Part shown: positions 1 through 8,940 of the stretch, one piece after another | Layout: every line of letters starts with the position of its first letter | How positions within the stretch are numbered: position 1 is the first letter of the stretch | Source: Candidatus Hydrothermota bacterium | Lineage (GTDB): Bacteria > Hydrothermota > Hydrothermia > B15-G9 > DRBW01 | DNA: 34,287 bases | Reading direction: 5' to 3' | Assembly: GCA_021158525.1 (NCBI GenBank) | Contig: JAGGUL010000067.1 | Span: 1-34,287, forward strand | Notes under the pieces: model-generated | Seen by the model: the letters and a program-made list of their open reading frames with translations, nothing else | Told to the model about the DNA's origin: nothing | Database searches by the model: none | Translations under genes and position numbers: made by a program

Positions 1-39
1 AACGAGAAAGCCTTTGCCAGGTTTGCCGTGATCCATTGA
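1..39 (+). CDS. 3' end of a secreted protein with a T9SS-like C-terminal sorting tail (partial, cut by window start)
   Basis: Frame 1 reads NEKAFARFAVIH*, matching the C-terminus of the next gene (DISARFVVLH*). Confidence 0.6.
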   Translation, partial: NEKAFARFAVIH

Positions 40-120
40 ATTTCCCTCACAGGCTGTGAGTTATTTGAGGAGAAGATTTTGAAAGTAAGTCTTGCATTAA
101 ATTGAGTAAAGGAGGGAGTT

Positions 121-2043
121 ATGTCCAATAAAACTGCTGTTGTTGTTCTGGTGTTGCTCGCTGGGATTATGAGCGCCAGGCAGCAGCTCTTTGTGAGCCC
201 TGGCGGGCCGGGGAACTTGCCCGGTGAGAATTTAATGAAGTCGAAAGGATTCCTGGGAACGGGTGGACCCGATGAATACGGTTACAGGTGGATAGATTCC
301 GATACAGTCGGCGGACCGGTTTATAACTGGGTGGATATAACGTCGACAGGCGTCGAGGTTACAGGACTCGCCGATGACAACGTTGTTGGACCTTTCGATA
401 TAGGCTTTGATTTCCCCTTTTACTGGTATAAGGTCAACAGGTTCTGGATAAATTCGAACGGTGTTATATCTTTTTCCTCGAATTGGCTCTGGATTCCTTA
501 TGATGGAGGAAGCATAATCCCCAACCCGATTTTGCCCAATGATGTGGTGGCGCCTCTCGGAGGTGATTTGAATTTTGCCCTCGGAAGGGGGAGAGTTTAT
601 TATTACACGAACAACAGGGATTCTCTTGTGGTCTCCTTTATCGATGTTCCTGAGTGGCATTATGGCAGCGACACAGCTGGTTCACATACCTTTCAGTTGA
701 TCCTGTATAAGGGTGATTCCTCAATTACATTTCAGTACGGTCCCCAGAGAGGTTTTTTCCAATACGGTTATCCTGGGATTGTCCCAGCCTGTGGGATCGG
801 CATTGAAAACGCCACCGGACAGATTGGATTGCAGTATCTGTTAAATAACAACCCGACTCAAAATCTGTATGAGGATTCGCTGGCAATTTTGTTTTATCCT
901 CCTGACACCACAGAGCTTCAGATCAGAGACATAGGGGTCCTGGAATCGGCGAATGAGGGCAACATGGGCTTTTTCCTCATGGTGGGCGACACTTTTAGGC
1001 CCTATATGATCGTGGAAAACACCGGCAACCAGGACGTCGGTTGTTACTCAGTCTGTTTCAGGATAAAAAGGCTTCCAGGTACATATGTTTATGTCGATTC
1101 AGTTGTGGGAGGCCCGCTCGCCGTCGGCGCAAGGGATACCCTCTTCTTTGCACAATGGGTACCTTCAGAAATCACGAAGTATATGATCAGGAGTAAGGTG
1201 CAGCTCATCGGCGATATGCTCCCCTCCAATGACAGCGTGATTGTTGATATGAGAACAACACCTGTAGAAGGCTGGCTGACATATTTGAACGATACAGTGA
1301 ATTTCACCCTGTATAGCTGGTTAACCGCATGGGGCGGTTACGGAGCGAGATTTACACCTCCCTATTACCCCTGTGACGTTGAATCGGTTGCTTTGCTTCT
1401 CAGCACGGGCGGAATGGGAACTGCGGATGCTATACTGATGGTCATGGATGATGACGGACCTGACGGAATGCCCGGAACGATTCTCCTGCAGGACACTGTG
1501 ACCGTGGCTGATACACTGGAATGGTATTTCCTGACGATAGAACCAGGCCAGATAGTGATCAGCGAAGGCTCTTTCTATGTGGGATTTATACAGTTGGAGA
1601 ATAGAAAACCTTCCCTTGCTTTTGACTATACACCCCCGGTTTCCCGGCAGGCTATGGAATACACAGGGACCTGGGCTCCCTACAGGCTCAGAGATTTCGT
1701 GGACCCAGCGATCAAGGTCTACATTAAACCCAAAAATGTTGAAACTGACGAAAAAATGCAATTTGCATCGAAAGCTGATGATATGCCGAGGGTATTATCC
1801 CTGACTCCCGGCATAGCAAGAGATTACCTGAAGGTGGTTCTTTCGAGTCCAGGCCTGGGAGATATATCTATCGATCTTTATGATGTGAGCGGAAAGCTGG
1901 TTAAAAGCGTTGAGAAGGTTGACCTTTCTCCAGGGAAAAACGAGCTCACCATCGATACTTCCGGGCTTCCCGATGGCGTTTATTTTCTCTCTCTCAGAAA
2001 GCGCAGGAAGGATATATCCGCGAGGTTTGTTGTCCTCCACTGA
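121..2043 (+). CDS. Secreted protein with GGPDEYGY N-terminal module and T9SS type A-like C-terminal sorting domain
   Basis: 640 aa; hydrophobic N-terminus; SD-like AGGAGGGAG upstream; GGPDEYGYRWIDSD...FPFYW...INSNGVISF; C-terminal LYDVSGKLVKSVE...LPDGVYFLSLRKRRKDISARFVVLH. Confidence 0.85.
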   Translation: MSNKTAVVVLVLLAGIMSARQQLFVSPGGPGNLPGENLMKSKGFLGTGGPDEYGYRWIDSDTVGGPVYNWVDITSTGVEVTGLADDNVVGPFDIGFDFPFYWYKVNRFWINSNGVISFSSNWLWIPYDGGSIIPNPILPNDVVAPLGGDLNFALGRGRVYYYTNNRDSLVVSFIDVPEWHYGSDTAGSHTFQLILYKGDSSITFQYGPQRGFFQYGYPGIVPACGIGIENATGQIGLQYLLNNNPTQNLYEDSLAILFYPPDTTELQIRDIGVLESANEGNMGFFLMVGDTFRPYMIVENTGNQDVGCYSVCFRIKRLPGTYVYVDSVVGGPLAVGARDTLFFAQWVPSEITKYMIRSKVQLIGDMLPSNDSVIVDMRTTPVEGWLTYLNDTVNFTLYSWLTAWGGYGARFTPPYYPCDVESVALLLSTGGMGTADAILMVMDDDGPDGMPGTILLQDTVTVADTLEWYFLTIEPGQIVISEGSFYVGFIQLENRKPSLAFDYTPPVSRQAMEYTGTWAPYRLRDFVDPAIKVYIKPKNVETDEKMQFASKADDMPRVLSLTPGIARDYLKVVLSSPGLGDISIDLYDVSGKLVKSVEKVDLSPGKNELTIDTSGLPDGVYFLSLRKRRKDISARFVVLH

Positions 2044-2113
2044 GGTTACGGAAGCCAGAGGGGATAGAGGGCCAGGCTAATGTGGAAAAGCCGTTCTTGC
2101 TAAAGACAAAAAA

Positions 2114-2185
2114 GCGGGCGAGGGGACTCGAACCCCCGACCCCCAGCTTGGGAAGCTGGTGCTCTGCCACGTGAGCTACGCCCGC
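2114..2185 (-). tRNA. tRNA-Gly (anticodon CCC)
   Basis: Reverse complement GCGGGCG TA GCTC...GAGC A CCAGC TTCCCAA GCTGG GGGTC GGGGG TTCGAGT CCCCT CGCCCGC folds as a 72-nt cloverleaf; anticodon CCC. Confidence 0.95.
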
Positions 2186-2218
2186 ACGTGTATATATTTT
2201 TACTCATAGGCACAAACA

Positions 2219-2224
2219 TGTCAA
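2219..2224 (-). promoter_or_regulatory. Possible -35 element (TTGACA) of tRNA-Gly promoter
   Basis: Reverse strand TTGACA, 16 nt, TAAAAA upstream of the tRNA; -10 is weak. Confidence 0.35.
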
Positions 2225-2305
2225 GGTAGGTGAGAACTTTCTCCGGGATTTATTGAAACCGGCTATTAAACGTTGTAAAGCGGTTCATTCTATGAGGGGC
2301 TTATA

Positions 2306-3850
2306 GTGGCCTCTATTTTAATTTATAATTTGGAGATGTCTCAGATTCAGGTCAAGCTCGCCAATTTTTTCCCACGGCCGTTGAACCTGATCTATGCAGC
2401 AGCGCGAACCTGCTATTCCCGGCATGGGATAGTCGATCCCCAAAATGTCGACGAGGATAAGAGGGATTCCCTGGTTGAGTTTCTGAAGAGGGCGGGGCAC
2501 CTCACGACCTTTCAGCACGTGAACCTCCAGTACGCGATTTCGGGAGTGTCCCGTTATCTGATCTGGTCCCTCCTGCACAGTCACCCTTTCTATAATTCAG
2601 ATCAGGTGAGCCAGAGATACGTTGAGGTCAAACCGGGGAGCTATTATTTGCCCGAGATCGGCGGGAAGCCCCTGGAGATCTACAAGAGAGCCGTCGAATT
2701 TCAGAGCGAGACTTACAGGAAATTGACGGAGATGCTGATACCTCCCGTTGAATCGGAACTCCTGAGGCGATTCAGGTACATGGCGAGGCGGCCGGAGCTA
2801 TTGAAACGTGAGAGCAAAAAGAGGGCCATGGAAGTGGCCAGATATGTGCTACCCATAGGGACCCTGGCCTATCTGTACCACACGATTAACCTCGTTACCC
2901 TCCTGAGGTACTGGAAGCTCAGGAAGGAGGTCCATCCTCGAAAGGAGGCCGAGGAAGTCGTGAATCAGATGGTGAGCGAGTTTTTGAGGGCAGTGCCGGA
3001 GGCCGAATTTTTGTTCGATGAGGAATCGGACGGGTACAGAGAGACAACCGTTTTTCCTGAGGAAGGGGATAGGATGAGGTTCGTTCGCGAGTTCGACAGT
3101 TCCCTTGAGGGAAGAGCCTCAAAGCTCATCGGTTACAAGGAAAATAACGAAAAGCTCCTCGCTGACTCGGTTAGGGAGGTCCTGGGATTGTCGAGGGAGA
3201 CCCTGAAGGACGAGGAGGCGATCGCCCTTGCCATGGATCCGGCGAGAAACGGGGAACTCGCCCACATGTTCAACCTCACTTATCATTCACAGGTTCAGCG
3301 GGCCATGGCCCATGTCTCATATACCTTCAGGAAGAAGCTTTCCCACACCGCCGATTCTCAGGAACAGAGGCACAGGACGGCCCACGGGAGCAGGCCCTGT
3401 CTTCTCGCCCATTTCCCAGAGGAGCCCGACTACATAACTCCAACTCTCATAAAAACTTCGCCGGAAATAGAGGCCTTTTACCGCGAGTCCCTCGAGAGGC
3501 TGTGGGACATGATCGGCGCCTTCGAAAGGGCCGGCGGGGACAGAGAATACTCACTTTACCTCTTGCCCAATGCCCTTTCCATCAGATACACCGAGTCGAT
3601 CGATTTGCTGGGCTTGAGGCACAAGATGGCCATGAGGCTGTGTTATAACGCCCAGGAGGAGATATGGAGGGCCACCCTCGACGAGAAGGAGCAGATAGAA
3701 GCTGTGAATCCGACGATAGGGAAGTACCTGCTCCCTCCCTGTTCATTGAGGTACAGGGCCGGGCTCAGGCCCTATTGTCCCGAGGGAAAGCATTACTGCG
3801 GCGTGAAGGTCTGGCTCGAGGGCCTCAAGAGGTCGGACCGCGTCATTTAG
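2306..3850 (+). CDS. thyX: FAD-dependent thymidylate synthase, two-domain ThyX-like protein
   Basis: 514 aa, GTG start (alternative ATG at 2336). Two ThyX-like halves: N-half HLTTFQHVNLQYAISGVSRYLIW...NSDQVSQRYVEV; C-half LAHMFNLTYHSQVQRAMAHVSYTF...SQEQRHRTAHGSRP. Confidence 0.85.
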   Translation: MASILIYNLEMSQIQVKLANFFPRPLNLIYAAARTCYSRHGIVDPQNVDEDKRDSLVEFLKRAGHLTTFQHVNLQYAISGVSRYLIWSLLHSHPFYNSDQVSQRYVEVKPGSYYLPEIGGKPLEIYKRAVEFQSETYRKLTEMLIPPVESELLRRFRYMARRPELLKRESKKRAMEVARYVLPIGTLAYLYHTINLVTLLRYWKLRKEVHPRKEAEEVVNQMVSEFLRAVPEAEFLFDEESDGYRETTVFPEEGDRMRFVREFDSSLEGRASKLIGYKENNEKLLADSVREVLGLSRETLKDEEAIALAMDPARNGELAHMFNLTYHSQVQRAMAHVSYTFRKKLSHTADSQEQRHRTAHGSRPCLLAHFPEEPDYITPTLIKTSPEIEAFYRESLERLWDMIGAFERAGGDREYSLYLLPNALSIRYTESIDLLGLRHKMAMRLCYNAQEEIWRATLDEKEQIEAVNPTIGKYLLPPCSLRYRAGLRPYCPEGKHYCGVKVWLEGLKRSDRVI

Positions 3851-4956
3851 CCGAGCAATTCCGCTATTCTCATGGCGGCTTTCCTCGTCGCTCCGCCGGC
3901 TCCCAGAATTTGCCGCAGCTGTCGGAGTTCTTCCTTTTTCTTCCTATATAGGTCGGGATCTAAGAGAAGGGATACGGCCTCCCTGGCTATCTTCTTCTCG
4001 TCGATGTGCTGAATGTATTCTCTGACCACTTCTCTGCCGAGCAATATGTTGACGAGGCTGACGTAGGGAACCTTGGCGAGCCTTTTCCCGAGAAACCAGG
4101 AGAGGTCCGAGAGCATATAGAGGACGGACATCGGTTTTTCGAGGAGACCGGCCTCGAGGCTCACAGTGCCCGAAGCTACTATGGCATAATCGGAAGCCCG
4201 CAGTATCCCCCTTGCTCTTCCCCTGAATACCCTGGTATCATGGGCCTCGAGTTGGCTGCCCAGGCCCTCGTCGTGCAGGAGGGAAAAGAGAAACCTGCAG
4301 CCCGGAAGTTCCCTTCTGATCTCTTCCCTGATGTTTATGAGGCGTGGAAGGAGTCTCCTGATCTCGTCGACACGGGAGCCGGGCAACATCGCTATGTGTG
4401 GAACGTCGCCGTCCCTCTCCACTTCATCGCTGTCCTCGCTGAGCATGTCGATGAGGGGATGCCCCACGTATTCGGCCCTGACGCCCCTTTTCCTGAGGAA
4501 ATCCTCCTCAAAGGGAAGGATCACCAGTGCCCTGTCGATGTACTTGCGGAGGAGATGGGTCCTCCAGGTGCCCCAGGCCCACACCTGAGGTACTATGTAG
4601 TAGACAGTTTTGATCCCGGCGTTGTGAAGATAACGGGCCAATCGCAGGTTAAAACCGGGATAATCGATGAAGACGGCGAGATCGGCCTCTTTTATGGCCC
4701 TTCTCACCAGAGTTTTCATAATGTCCAGTACCTGTTTGATGTGCAGGAGGGCTTCCTGGAATCCCACAATGGCGAGTTTCTCCGGGGGGATCAGGATTTC
4801 TACGCCTTCATTTGCCATCTCTGGCCCACCGAGGCCCAGAAATCTCGCGCCGGGCAGCAGTTTCCGGAGTTCCCTGACAAGCCTTGCTCCGTGAATGTCC
4901 CCTGACGGTTCTCCGGAAGATAGAAATATGACGGGGTTTTTCCGCGAGGATCCCAT
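3847..4956 (-). CDS. lpxB: Lipid-A-disaccharide synthase
   Basis: SSGEPSGDIHGARLVREL, IDYPGFNLRLARYL, YYIVPQVWAWG, YVGHPLID, MLPGSRVDEIRRLLP are LpxB motifs. Confidence 0.95.
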   Translation of the reverse strand: MGSSRKNPVIFLSSGEPSGDIHGARLVRELRKLLPGARFLGLGGPEMANEGVEILIPPEKLAIVGFQEALLHIKQVLDIMKTLVRRAIKEADLAVFIDYPGFNLRLARYLHNAGIKTVYYIVPQVWAWGTWRTHLLRKYIDRALVILPFEEDFLRKRGVRAEYVGHPLIDMLSEDSDEVERDGDVPHIAMLPGSRVDEIRRLLPRLINIREEIRRELPGCRFLFSLLHDEGLGSQLEAHDTRVFRGRARGILRASDYAIVASGTVSLEAGLLEKPMSVLYMLSDLSWFLGKRLAKVPYVSLVNILLGREVVREYIQHIDEKKIAREAVSLLLDPDLYRKKKEELRQLRQILGAGGATRKAAMRIAELLG

Positions 4957-4959
4957 GTC

Positions 4960-5898
4960 TCAATGGAGAAGCAGGATGCTGTATCTCCTTTCTGTCTTCC
5001 TGCCCCTGAGGAGGACCCTGTAGATTCCCGAGGGAAGTGCGGTTGTTACGGGTATGATCAGGCTGCTTTTGTCACGTCCAATCCCGATGTTCGGGACTTT
5101 CAGGATGGTCCTGCCATCAGCTCCGTATAAGAACAGGTCAGCTATGTCGTCGAGGGCAGAGGAGGGAACGGAAAGGGAAGGGGCCTTGCATACGAATAAG
5201 GGGGTCGCGTCGGTTGAAACCGTGCGGTGAGAGAGGGTGGTTTCCTTCGCAGATACCCACGGCGGAATGTAGAGCACTGCGGAGCTGTCGACCGGAACCC
5301 TTAAAGGGGGCTCCCCGTTGCAGAGGTACTCGAGGTACCAGTAGTTTCCGCCGAGGGCAGAGGCATCCTGGATGCCTATCGTCTCATCGGAATAGCTCTC
5401 CATGTGGAGGTATAGAAGCTCGATGTAGCCCGTGGGCGTGAGGATTACCTCAAAAGTGTTCCTTCCGGGAAGTCCCACGATTGGGACCCTGTAAAATTCG
5501 ATAACGGTATAGCTTCCGAAATCCTGGCGGTATACCCCGGCCAGGGAATCTTCGGGGTTCAAGTCGCTCCAGTAGAGCGCTATAAGGTCCCCCACGTCGT
5601 AAATGTGGGTGGGCAGACATTCGTTCTCGATCCCCACATATTCATCGACGAAGTAAACGAGGCCGTTTGATCCGATAACGGCGTAGTTGTACAGTGCATC
5701 GTAAAAGGGAAAGGAGAAGGGCAGGTCAATCGTCGTGTAATCGTCATCTCCGAGATCGAGACGGGTCCCCGTCTCCGTTATGTCCTCCCAGTGAAAGTAA
5801 AGAGGATCTCCGTCCCTTGTAGCGAGAAAAAGATATCCATATCCATCCGGTCCCCCAAAGGAGAACAGGTAACATAACTCCAGAATCGCTAAAAACAT
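4960..5898 (-). CDS. Secreted protein, GGPDGYGY module with C-terminal sorting-like domain
   Basis: 312 aa; short signal-like N-terminus; FGGPDGYGY...FHWEDITETGT...FPFYDALYNYAVIGSNGLVYF resembles ORF 121..2043; C-terminus ends ALPSGIYRVLLRGRKTERRYSILLLH. Confidence 0.75.
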   Translation of the reverse strand: MFLAILELCYLFSFGGPDGYGYLFLATRDGDPLYFHWEDITETGTRLDLGDDDYTTIDLPFSFPFYDALYNYAVIGSNGLVYFVDEYVGIENECLPTHIYDVGDLIALYWSDLNPEDSLAGVYRQDFGSYTVIEFYRVPIVGLPGRNTFEVILTPTGYIELLYLHMESYSDETIGIQDASALGGNYWYLEYLCNGEPPLRVPVDSSAVLYIPPWVSAKETTLSHRTVSTDATPLFVCKAPSLSVPSSALDDIADLFLYGADGRTILKVPNIGIGRDKSSLIIPVTTALPSGIYRVLLRGRKTERRYSILLLH

Positions 5899-5907
5899 CT
5901 CAAATTC

Positions 5908-5936
5908 ATAATATCCTGCCCTTCTCCCTTTGTCAA
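5908..5936 (-). promoter_or_regulatory. Sigma70-like promoter for 4960..5898 gene
   Basis: Reverse strand TTGACA, 17 nt, TATTAT; -10 lies 9 nt from the ATG. Confidence 0.6.
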
Positions 5937-5946
5937 GGTCAGGGGC

Positions 5947-6039
5947 TCAGTGTCTGAGCGCTTTGGCGATGAAGAAAATCAGACCGCCATAAATGAGGAG
6001 AACCCCGATTATGAGCATAATTATGGCTGAAAAGTTCAT
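5947..6039 (-). CDS. MetS-like NSS transporter small subunit (30 aa, single TM)
   Basis: MNFSAIIMLIIGVLLIYGGLIFFIAKALRH; ATG overlaps the transporter stop as ATGA. Below the ORF track cut-off as a standalone ORF. Confidence 0.7.
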   Translation of the reverse strand: MNFSAIIMLIIGVLLIYGGLIFFIAKALRH

Positions 6040-7505
6040 TGTTCTTCCTTCCCTTTTATGCTCATCAAAACGATGGAAAGAACGAGAAGCAGGAGGACGA
6101 GGATGAACCCCACGGTAGTAGCCCATCTCGGATAATCGCCATAGCCCTTTGTAACAACCTTTTTGAATTCCCATATGAAGGAGAAGCCGAGTATGATCGG
6201 CGTTATGAACTTGACGCAGATATCCCACCACTTGCCGATCTTTATCTCCGAGACTTCGTTGATGTATTCCCTCATCCTGGACGCTTTAAAGACATAACCG
6301 ACGATGACCGCCTCCATAAGTCCCACGAAGGTCAGGACGAAGCTACAGGTGAAATAGTCGAAGATGTCTATCCAGTAGTAACCGCCCTGTGTTGTGAAAA
6401 ATAGCCCGCCCAGGAAGCCGAAGAGGACCACAACGGGGAGGACTTTCTTCCTGGCGAATTTCCATTTATCCATGAAACCAGCTGCGAAGGGCTCCACCTG
6501 GGATATCTGGGAATCTATGGAAAGGGTGAGAAGGAGTACGAAGAAAATGACACCGAAGAAGGGCGCTGCAAAGGGCATCTTGCTTATGGCCGTGGGATAG
6601 GTGATGAAGGCGAGGCCGAAGCCCGAGGAGATCACGTTGGGAACCTCGAGACCCATGGTCTGTGCGAGATATCCGAGAGTAGAGAAAACAGCGAAACCCG
6701 CGAAGAAGGCCGTTCCGGCGTCGGCCAGGGAGATGATAAAGGCGTTGTTGGCGATGTCAGATTCCTTCGGCAGGTAGCTCGAATAGATTATCAGCGACCC
6801 CATGGCGAGACTCAGGGAGAAGAACACCTGGCCGTAAGCAGCGAGCCATGGGCCCGTATTGAGGAGGGCCTTGAAATTCGGGGTCAGATAGTAGTTGAGG
6901 CCTTTCACCGCGCCGGGAAGGGTCAGCCCGCGGATGACCATTATGACCAGGATCATCCAGGGGATTGTAACCGTCCAGTAGATCTCCTTGGATATGCTTT
7001 TTGTTCCCCTTCGCAGGTAGTTATAGGACCAGAGCCATGAGAGGGCGAGGCCTATTACTATCGCCCAGTTTATGGCCCCGAGCGTTCCCGGCCCCGATGA
7101 TAGCTTCAGGAAGTTATTGTAAAAGAAAGCCTTAGGATCAGCCCCCCAGCTCAGTTTCAGGGAATAATAGAGGTAGTTCCAGACCCACCCCATTATCACG
7201 GAGTAATAGAGGAAGATGATCATGACCGCCAGGAGAGCAAGCCAGCCTATCCATTCGAGTTTCTTTCGGATCCTGGCGAAGGCCTGGGGCGCGCCCGCCT
7301 GGAATATACGGCCAACTCCGAGCTCCAGCATCACCAGAGGTATTCCGGCGGTGATGAGGGCGACGAAGTAGGGGATGAGAAATGCTCCGCCTCCGTATTG
7401 ATAGGTGACATAGGGGAATCTCCACACGTTCCCGAGACCTATGGCTGCACCTATGGAAGCGAAAATAAAATCGCTCCGTCTTTTCCATCTTTCTCTCTCT
7501 TCCAT
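6036..7505 (-). CDS. Sodium-dependent transporter, neurotransmitter:sodium symporter (NSS/SNF) family
   Basis: 489 aa; SDFIFASIGAAIGLGNVWRFPYVTYQYGGGAFLIPYFVALITAGIPLVMLELGVGR is the NSS N-terminal signature. Confidence 0.95.
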   Translation of the reverse strand: MEERERWKRRSDFIFASIGAAIGLGNVWRFPYVTYQYGGGAFLIPYFVALITAGIPLVMLELGVGRIFQAGAPQAFARIRKKLEWIGWLALLAVMIIFLYYSVIMGWVWNYLYYSLKLSWGADPKAFFYNNFLKLSSGPGTLGAINWAIVIGLALSWLWSYNYLRRGTKSISKEIYWTVTIPWMILVIMVIRGLTLPGAVKGLNYYLTPNFKALLNTGPWLAAYGQVFFSLSLAMGSLIIYSSYLPKESDIANNAFIISLADAGTAFFAGFAVFSTLGYLAQTMGLEVPNVISSGFGLAFITYPTAISKMPFAAPFFGVIFFVLLLTLSIDSQISQVEPFAAGFMDKWKFARKKVLPVVVLFGFLGGLFFTTQGGYYWIDIFDYFTCSFVLTFVGLMEAVIVGYVFKASRMREYINEVSEIKIGKWWDICVKFITPIILGFSFIWEFKKVVTKGYGDYPRWATTVGFILVLLLLVLSIVLMSIKGKEEQ

Positions 7506-7547
7506 AGAATCCCCCTTTTTGGTTGAAGAGAAAGCCTTCCCGAGAAA

Positions 7548-7575
7548 ATTATAAGTTTCCCGAGAACAAAGTCAA
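7548..7575 (-). promoter_or_regulatory. Sigma70-like promoter for NSS transporter
   Basis: Reverse strand TTGACT, 16 nt, TATAAT. Confidence 0.6.
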
Positions 7576-7688
7576 GAAAACAGCGAGCCTTAACCTCTTA
7601 ATGGTTTCTCAAAAAGCAAATACACCAGCAAATCTTCATGCACAACCAGATGAAGGATTCCTTTTACTTTCCTGTGCGGCTCTTAAGC

Positions 7689-8939
7689 TTAGTAGGGCAC
7701 TCCTTTTTCCTCTATATTGCGCGCGAGGTCCTCGATGTAAGGCGGAATCAGCCCCTTTTCGTTCAGGATCTCTCTGATTCTCTCGGTGATTTTCGGCGTG
7801 TCTATCTCCATCGGGCAGTACTTCACACAGCGTCCACAGAGGGTGCAGGTAAAGGCCATGGGAGCCGCCTTCTCGAAACCACCGCTCACATAGGCTGTCC
7901 ACGGGATGCCTATTCCGCCCATGTACTTGTATCCCCAGTAGCCTGTGATGAGGGGATAAACCGGGCACTCGTACATGCAGGCGCCGCAGCGAAGACATCT
8001 CAACGCTGTCTTCACGATGGGGTCTTTTGCCGCCTCGGTGCGCCCGTTGTCCATGAGGATAACATGGAGTTCCTTGGGACCATGGGCGCCGTAGACCACC
8101 ACTTTTTCGATATCCCCGGTTTTGCTCGGCGCGGAGATGAGGCTCACGTAGCTCATGGCGAGATAGCCCGCGTAGCGGGAAACCACCTCGAGGAGCCTCA
8201 TGCCATCTTTCAGCGTGGGGAGAATTTTCTCAATGCCGATGATGGCAATATGTACGGGAGGCGCCGAGGTGGAAAGTCGAATATTCCCCTCGTTTTCGAT
8301 GAGGAAGATCGTTCCCGTATCGCTCGTTATGGCGTTTGCCCCCGAGATGCCGATGTCAGCCTTGAAGAACTTATCCCTTAGGAACTCACGGGCAAAGCCT
8401 GCGAGCCTGGCGGGGTCGGCGGGGAGCTCCTCGCCTGCTATCTCGGAGAAGATCTCGGCGACCTTTTCTCTGGGGATGTTCACGGCGGGGGCGAGGATGT
8501 GCATGGGCCTGGATTTCAGGAGCTGGACTATGAACTCGCCGAGATCTGTCTCGTAGACCTTGTTATCCCACTCTTCAAGATGCTGATTCAGGTCGAGTTC
8601 CTCGGATGTTATGGATTTCGCCTTTACGATCGTCTTTCCCGTTCCGACGATTTTCTTGATGATCTCGAGAGCCTCGCTGGCGTCCCTGGCATAATATGGT
8701 ATGGCGTGCATCTGCTCGACCGCTTTCAGTGTTTTTTCCACGTAGTGATCGAAATTATCTATTACTTCGTCCTTGGTTTTCTTCAGGATCTCGGCCTCTT
8801 TTTTAGCATAGGGGAAAACCTTTAGGGCGTTGTCCCTGTTCTTCCTGAAGGAATCCACGGCCCTTCTTAAAGCCCTTCTCGTAAAGGGATCTTTAAGGAC
8901 TTTGTATATCTGCTTTTTGTAAATTTTGAATTCGTCCAT
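7689..8939 (-). CDS. LutB-like iron-sulfur protein (LUD domain plus two 4Fe-4S clusters)
   Basis: GISGANAITSDTGTIFLIENEGN LUD motif; CLRCGACMYECPVYP and CTLCGRCVKYCPMEID ferredoxin motifs. Confidence 0.85.
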   Translation of the reverse strand: MDEFKIYKKQIYKVLKDPFTRRALRRAVDSFRKNRDNALKVFPYAKKEAEILKKTKDEVIDNFDHYVEKTLKAVEQMHAIPYYARDASEALEIIKKIVGTGKTIVKAKSITSEELDLNQHLEEWDNKVYETDLGEFIVQLLKSRPMHILAPAVNIPREKVAEIFSEIAGEELPADPARLAGFAREFLRDKFFKADIGISGANAITSDTGTIFLIENEGNIRLSTSAPPVHIAIIGIEKILPTLKDGMRLLEVVSRYAGYLAMSYVSLISAPSKTGDIEKVVVYGAHGPKELHVILMDNGRTEAAKDPIVKTALRCLRCGACMYECPVYPLITGYWGYKYMGGIGIPWTAYVSGGFEKAAPMAFTCTLCGRCVKYCPMEIDTPKITERIREILNEKGLIPPYIEDLARNIEEKGVPY

Positions 8940-8940
8940 T

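Noticed and set aside
4006-4905. 299-aa plus-strand ORF
   Set aside because: Antisense to lpxB; shadow ORF.
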